Below, piece by piece: positions 60,407 through 64,000 of a stretch of DNA of 64,000 nucleotides. Below the pieces are notes generated by a model. That model had not been told where the DNA came from, searched no databases, and saw nothing but the letters and a program-made list of their open reading frames with translations. Made by a program: the position numbers and the translations under genes. Source of the stretch: Micromonospora sp. MP36 (lineage in GTDB: Bacteria > Actinomycetota > Actinomycetes > Mycobacteriales > Micromonosporaceae); the NCBI RefSeq assembly GCF_008119785.1, contig NZ_VSFA01000003.1, positions 1-64,000 on the forward strand, given 5' to 3'. Numbering within the stretch: the first letter of the stretch is position 1; the number at the start of each line of letters is the position of its first letter.

Positions 60407-61276
60407 TCAGGGGTTCGGCCGGCGGAGTTGCTGGGTCTCCTCGCCCACGTTCCCGGACTGGTACGTGCCCTGCCCGCCCTGGGCCCCGGACATCGACGAC
60501 TCGGACACCCGGGCCGGCTGCGCACCCCGGTCGGCCAGCTGCCGCTCGTAGTCGGCGCGGCCCGCGCTCTGCGCGGCGCGCTGCTCCCGGATGGCCCGGG
60601 ACTCCTCCGCCATGCGGTCGAGCCACCGGTCCCAGCGGGCCTGCATCGGCTTCACCAGGCCACCGCCGACCCCGATGATCAGGATGCCGGCCACCGTGGC
60701 GAGGAACGCGATCAGCACCGGCATGGTGACCGTGGTGGCGATGCCCACCTGGTTCAGCGCCGCGATGATGCCGAGCGCGAGGATGAAGACGGCCGCCAGG
60801 TCGGCCAGCACCCGGCCGTACGAGAGCCCGCCGAGCGCGCCGGTGATCAGGTCCCGGACCGCGTTGGCGATGGCGGCGGCGACCACCACGATGACGATCG
60901 CCACGAACGCCCGCGGCAGCCAGGAGATGACGCTCCGGAGCAGGTCACTGATGGCGTTTGGCCCCCACACCCCGAACGCGAACTGCAGGGTGAACAGCAG
61001 GATCGCGTAGTACGCCAGTCGGGCCAGGATGTCGCTGGCGTCGTACTTGGTGCGTTCGAGCGCGCGTTTGATGCCGCCTCGCTCGACCGCGCGGTTGAAG
61101 CCGAGTCGTTCCAGCACCGTGTCCACGAGCTTCAACACGCCTCGGGCGACCAGCCAGCCGACCACGAGGATCACGATGAATGCGACCGCCTTCGGCACGA
61201 AGAGCAGCACGGCCCGCCACAGGTCGCCCAGGGCAGCGCCGATGTTGACCTGGTCGACCGCGAGGGTTTTCTGCAT
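60407..61276 (-). CDS. CmpX-like/mechanosensitive-channel-related membrane protein
   Basis: A 289-aa membrane protein with five to six helices in conserved TM-helix repeats: LFVPKAVAFIVILVVGWLVARGVLKLVDTVLERLGF, ISDLLRSVISWLPRAFVAIVIVVVAAAIANAVRDLITGALGGL and MPVLIAFLATVAGILIIGVGGGLVKPMQARW. This is the CmpX layout, related to small mechanosensitive channels but lacking the MscS beta domain. A polar, glycine/glutamine-rich C-terminal tail follows. ATG has GGAGGG upstream. A stress-type promoter is seen upstream. Confidence 0.88.
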   Translation of the reverse strand: MQKTLAVDQVNIGAALGDLWRAVLLFVPKAVAFIVILVVGWLVARGVLKLVDTVLERLGFNRAVERGGIKRALERTKYDASDILARLAYYAILLFTLQFAFGVWGPNAISDLLRSVISWLPRAFVAIVIVVVAAAIANAVRDLITGALGGLSYGRVLADLAAVFILALGIIAALNQVGIATTVTMPVLIAFLATVAGILIIGVGGGLVKPMQARWDRWLDRMAEESRAIREQRAAQSAGRADYERQLADRGAQPARVSESSMSGAQGGQGTYQSGNVGEETQQLRRPNP

Positions 61277-61312
61277 GATGTCCCTCCTGTCGCGTGAACT
61301 GCGAACGCCCGC

Positions 61313-61337
61313 ATACCCGGTCGGTCCGCCGACACGC
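61313..61337 (-). promoter_or_regulatory. SigB/SigF-like promoter candidate for the CmpX-like gene
   Basis: On the minus strand, GCGT (61337-61334), 15 bases, GGGTAT (61318-61313). The -10 is exact and the -35 fits only the looser GNNT form. The start codon is 37 bases downstream. Confidence 0.5.
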
Positions 61338-61475
61338 CGCGCGACCTGCCCGGAATTTCGGACATGGCCCCCTGGTGGGCCCCGACCTGCGCTGATACCC
61401 GGCCACGGGCAGTTCGCCGGCTCGCCACCGCGCGTGATCGGAACCGACCCGGCACGCTCCGGATAGGCTGCGGTC

Positions 61476-63608
61476 ATGCCAGGCACGGTCGGGCGGGTCC
61501 CCACGCCATCAGCCCCCACCTCGGGGGCGCCCACGGGCGCGGGTGTCTTTGCCTCCCCCGCCGGGCCGACCCACTCGTGGGCTGGTACGCCGCTCGGCGC
61601 GCCGGAGGAGTGGGACCCGGCGGTCCGCGCGGTGGTCGACCTGGTGCTCGCCTCGCCGGTGCCGATGGCCCTGCTCTACGGCGACGACCTGGTCCTGCTC
61701 TACAACGAGGGGTACGCCGAGCTGATCGGCGCGCGGCACCCGGCGGCGCTCGGGCGGCCGGCGGCGGAGGTGTTCGCCGATGTCTGGCACGAACCGGACG
61801 CCGGGGAGGTGATCGGGCGGGCCTACCGGCAGGGCGAGCCGTTCCTGGAACGGGAGGCGGTGCTGCCGGTGGACCGGCACCGGACCGGGCCGGCCGAGCC
61901 GCCGGTGTTCACCCGCGGCTACTCCCCCGTCCGGGACAGCGGGGGGCGGATCATCGGGGTGCTCAGCGTGGCCGCCCAGACCACGCACGTCACTCAGCAG
62001 TTGCAGAGCCTCAGCGACTTCGCCGCCGCGCTCTCCGGCACCCTCACCCTGGACGACGTCGCCCGGGTCACCCTCCGATACTGCCTCGACTCGTTCGACG
62101 CCGACCGGGTGTCGTTCCTGATCGACGAGGGGTCGGCCTGGCGGATGGTCCGGCGCGTGCACGGCGAACTGCTGGACGAGGCCGACGAGCGGCTGCCCCC
62201 GCTGTGGCGCCGCGTGCCGGGCGACTCGCCCGTCCCGATCGTGGTCACCGCCCGCAGTGGCGTGCCCATGTTCACCACGGACGGCCAGCCGCTGCGGGAC
62301 AGCGCGGCGGACCGGCACGACCAGAAGGTCCGCTCGCTCGCCTCGCTGCCGCTGCGCTCGACGGTGATCCGCGGCGCGCTGACCGTCGGCTACCAGTCCC
62401 CGCACCCCTGGTCCCCGGCGGAGCGCGCGCTGCTCGCCGCGTCGGCTGAGCTGGTCAGCCAGGCCGCCGAGCGGGCCCGCCGTTTCGAGACCCAGCACGG
62501 CACCGCCCAGCTGCTGCAACGCAGCATGCTCCCCGAGCAGTTGCCGGACCTGCCCCGGCTGCGGATCGCCGCACGGTACGACCCGGGCGTGGACGGCAAC
62601 GCCGCCGGGGGTGACTTCTACGACGCGTTCCTGCTGCCCACCGGCGCGCTCGGGGTGGTCCTCGGCGACGTGGCCGGACACGACGTGCAGGCCGCCGCCC
62701 GGATGGGCCAGGTACGCGCGGCGCTGCGCGCGCTGGCGCTCACCGATCCCCGCCCGGACGCCGTGCTTGCCGGCCTGGACCGGCTGGTCGCCAGTCTGGG
62801 CGCCGAACGCGGGACCCAGGAGCTCTTCGTCACCGTGGTGTTCGGCGTCGTCGACGCCGACCGGGAGCGGATCACCCTCGCCAGCGCCGGTCATCCCGCC
62901 CCGCTGATCCGGCGCTGCCGGCCCGAGGGCGGGCCGGCGGCCGAGTACGTCGAGGTGCCCCCCAGCCCACCGCTGGGGCTCGGCCATCACCCCGGGACCA
63001 CGACCGTGCCGTTCCGCCCCGGCGACACCCTGCTGCTGTACAGCGACGGGGTGGTGGAGCGGCGCTGGCAGGACCTCAGTGCGGGGCTGGCCGGGCTGGC
63101 CGGGGCGGTGACGGCGGCGAGCAGCGGCGACCCCCGGGCGCTCTGCGCGGTGGCCACCGCCGCCGTGGCCGGCACCACGGAGGACGACGTGGCGGTGCTC
63201 GCCGTGGAGCACGCGGTCCGGCCGAGCCGTTCGGCCAGCATGGCGGTGCCGGCCGAGCCGACCGCGCCCAGCCGGGTACGGCACTGGATGAGCGCCCAGC
63301 TCACCGAGTGGCAGGTGCCCGAGTCCGTGATCGGCGCCGCCGTGCTGTGCACCAGCGAGCTGACCACCAACGCGCTGCTGCACGCCGGCACCGCCGCCCG
63401 CGTGGAGATCGACCTGACCGTGGAACGCCTGCTGGTCTCGGTCGCCGACTCCGGCACCCGGGGTCAGGTGACCCGGGCCCAGACCGACACCCTGAGCAGC
63501 CGGGGGCGCGGGCTGGGGCTGATCGAGGAGCTGAGCGACGCCTGGGGCACCGACCCGACGGTGCGCGGGTCGACCGTCTGGTTCGAGATCCTCATTCCGG
63601 CCGGCTGA
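61476..63608 (+). CDS. SpoIIE-type phosphatase with PAS, GAF, PP2C and anti-sigma-like ATPase domains
   Basis: A 710-aa regulator. A PAS-like sensor comes first (about 30-170: PVPMALLYGDDLVLLYNEGYAELIG). A GAF domain follows (about 185-330), then a PP2C/SpoIIE phosphatase (about 345-560) with YDPGVDGNAAGGDFYDAFLLP, VLGDVAGHDVQAAARMGQV and TLLLYSDGVVE. The last 120 residues are a HATPase_c_2 domain (TSELTTNALLHAGTAARVEIDL, GRGLGLIEELSDAWG) like RsbW anti-sigma kinases. It would control a partner-switching sigma factor by dephosphorylating, and perhaps phosphorylating, an anti-anti-sigma factor. Confidence 0.94.
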   Translation: MPGTVGRVPTPSAPTSGAPTGAGVFASPAGPTHSWAGTPLGAPEEWDPAVRAVVDLVLASPVPMALLYGDDLVLLYNEGYAELIGARHPAALGRPAAEVFADVWHEPDAGEVIGRAYRQGEPFLEREAVLPVDRHRTGPAEPPVFTRGYSPVRDSGGRIIGVLSVAAQTTHVTQQLQSLSDFAAALSGTLTLDDVARVTLRYCLDSFDADRVSFLIDEGSAWRMVRRVHGELLDEADERLPPLWRRVPGDSPVPIVVTARSGVPMFTTDGQPLRDSAADRHDQKVRSLASLPLRSTVIRGALTVGYQSPHPWSPAERALLAASAELVSQAAERARRFETQHGTAQLLQRSMLPEQLPDLPRLRIAARYDPGVDGNAAGGDFYDAFLLPTGALGVVLGDVAGHDVQAAARMGQVRAALRALALTDPRPDAVLAGLDRLVASLGAERGTQELFVTVVFGVVDADRERITLASAGHPAPLIRRCRPEGGPAAEYVEVPPSPPLGLGHHPGTTTVPFRPGDTLLLYSDGVVERRWQDLSAGLAGLAGAVTAASSGDPRALCAVATAAVAGTTEDDVAVLAVEHAVRPSRSASMAVPAEPTAPSRVRHWMSAQLTEWQVPESVIGAAVLCTSELTTNALLHAGTAARVEIDLTVERLLVSVADSGTRGQVTRAQTDTLSSRGRGLGLIEELSDAWGTDPTVRGSTVWFEILIPAG

Positions 63609-63649
63609 GTCCCGCGTCGGCGACGCCGCCGACGGGTAGGAGGGGAGCC

Positions 63650-64000
63650 ATGCCACGCGACAACCGCCGGGGCGTCCTCTTCGACGTGGACGGCACCCTG
63701 GTCGACACCACGTACCTGCACACGGTGAGCTGGTGGGAGGCGCTGCGACGGGCCGACCACCGGGTGCCGATGGCCGCCATCCACCGGTCCATCGGCATGG
63801 GCTCGGACAAGCTCCTCGACCACCTGCTCGGGCCGGAGCGTGACCGGGACGCGGACGGCAAGCTGCGGGACGGGCACGACGCCAGCTACGCCGAGTACTG
63901 GGAGCGGCTGACGCCGCTGCCCCGGGCGGTGGACCTGCTGCGGGCCTGCGCGGCGCGCGGGCTGCGGGTGGTGCTGGCCACCTCGGCGGCCGAGCACGAG
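63650..64000 (+). CDS. HAD family hydrolase, cut by the window end
   Basis: The first 117 residues of a haloacid dehalogenase-like phosphatase. Motif I is GVLFDVDGTLVDTTYLHTVSWWEALRRADHRVP. The cap domain begins MAAIHRSIGMGSDKLLDHLLG, and motif II is VVLATSAAEHE at the window edge. It is in the beta-phosphoglucomutase/phosphoglycolate phosphatase-like subfamily. ATG follows AGGAGGGGAG. It lies 42 bases after the SpoIIE-type gene and may be co-transcribed with it. The 3' end is outside the window. Confidence 0.92.
   Translation, partial: MPRDNRRGVLFDVDGTLVDTTYLHTVSWWEALRRADHRVPMAAIHRSIGMGSDKLLDHLLGPERDRDADGKLRDGHDASYAEYWERLTPLPRAVDLLRACAARGLRVVLATSAAEHE

Noticed and set aside
1..64000. CRISPR arrays, insertion sequences, rRNA or tRNA genes
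   Set aside because: No regularly spaced repeats, transposase genes, terminal inverted repeats or convincing RNA cloverleafs were seen on either strand by eye.

Overview
The window is 64 kb of very GC-rich DNA with tightly packed genes, many GTG starts and stop/start overlaps. Gene content is actinobacterial: a phosphatidylinositol mannoside (PIM) locus, a polyprenol-phosphate mannose synthase, an F420-dependent oxidoreductase, the PdxS/PdxT vitamin B6 synthase, a SpoIIE-type phosphatase and DUF1206/DUF4235/DUF3618 proteins. It looks like a chromosomal segment of Micromonospora or a close relative. The genus is an inference from gene order and style, because no rRNA is present. I see no prophage, insertion sequence, CRISPR array, tRNA or rRNA.

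Layout. 0.1-3.7 kb: dnaE. 3.8-5.1 kb: PadR regulator and membrane partner. 5.2-11 kb: GNAT, a TIM-barrel-like protein, a two-component system, an ABC exporter, and a VapBC pair whose toxin is frameshifted. 11.6-24.3 kb: the yebC-pdxT-pdxS-(orf)-pimA-acyltransferase-pgsA block and the HIT-thrS pair, in the order known from mycobacteria but interrupted by an EF-G2-like gene and two small genes. 24.4-31.2 kb: ADP-ribosylglycohydrolase, a second two-component system, adenosine deaminase, a methyltransferase, an aldo/keto reductase and a cold-shock protein. 31.5-41.4 kb: a small membrane operon with a holin-like protein, a mechanosensitive channel, DUF1206, a lipoprotein, a class V aminotransferase, NagZ, an F420 enzyme, and a TetR-methyltransferase operon with tandem operators.

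42.5-51.3 kb (minus strand) is the most distinctive region. Eight overlapping or nearly abutting genes encode a GmhB-type phosphatase fused to a GT9 glycosyltransferase, two further glycosyltransferases, GmhA, bifunctional HldE, a short-chain dehydrogenase, a second GT9 enzyme and a type IB topoisomerase. Together these can make an ADP-heptose and transfer it, in an organism expected to lack lipopolysaccharide. 51.4-56 kb: SRPBCC protein, polyprenol-phosphate mannose synthase, FAD oxidoreductase and aldehyde dehydrogenase.

56-63.6 kb looks like a general stress island. ChaB, YihY/BrkB, DUF2795, a small hydrophilic protein and a CmpX-like membrane protein each have, upstream, a sequence resembling the actinobacterial SigB/SigF promoter (GTTT or GNNT, 15-16 bases, GGGTAC/T or a near variant). 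The island ends with a PAS-GAF-PP2C-HATPase phosphatase of the kind that controls such sigma factors. A HAD phosphatase gene runs off the end of the window.
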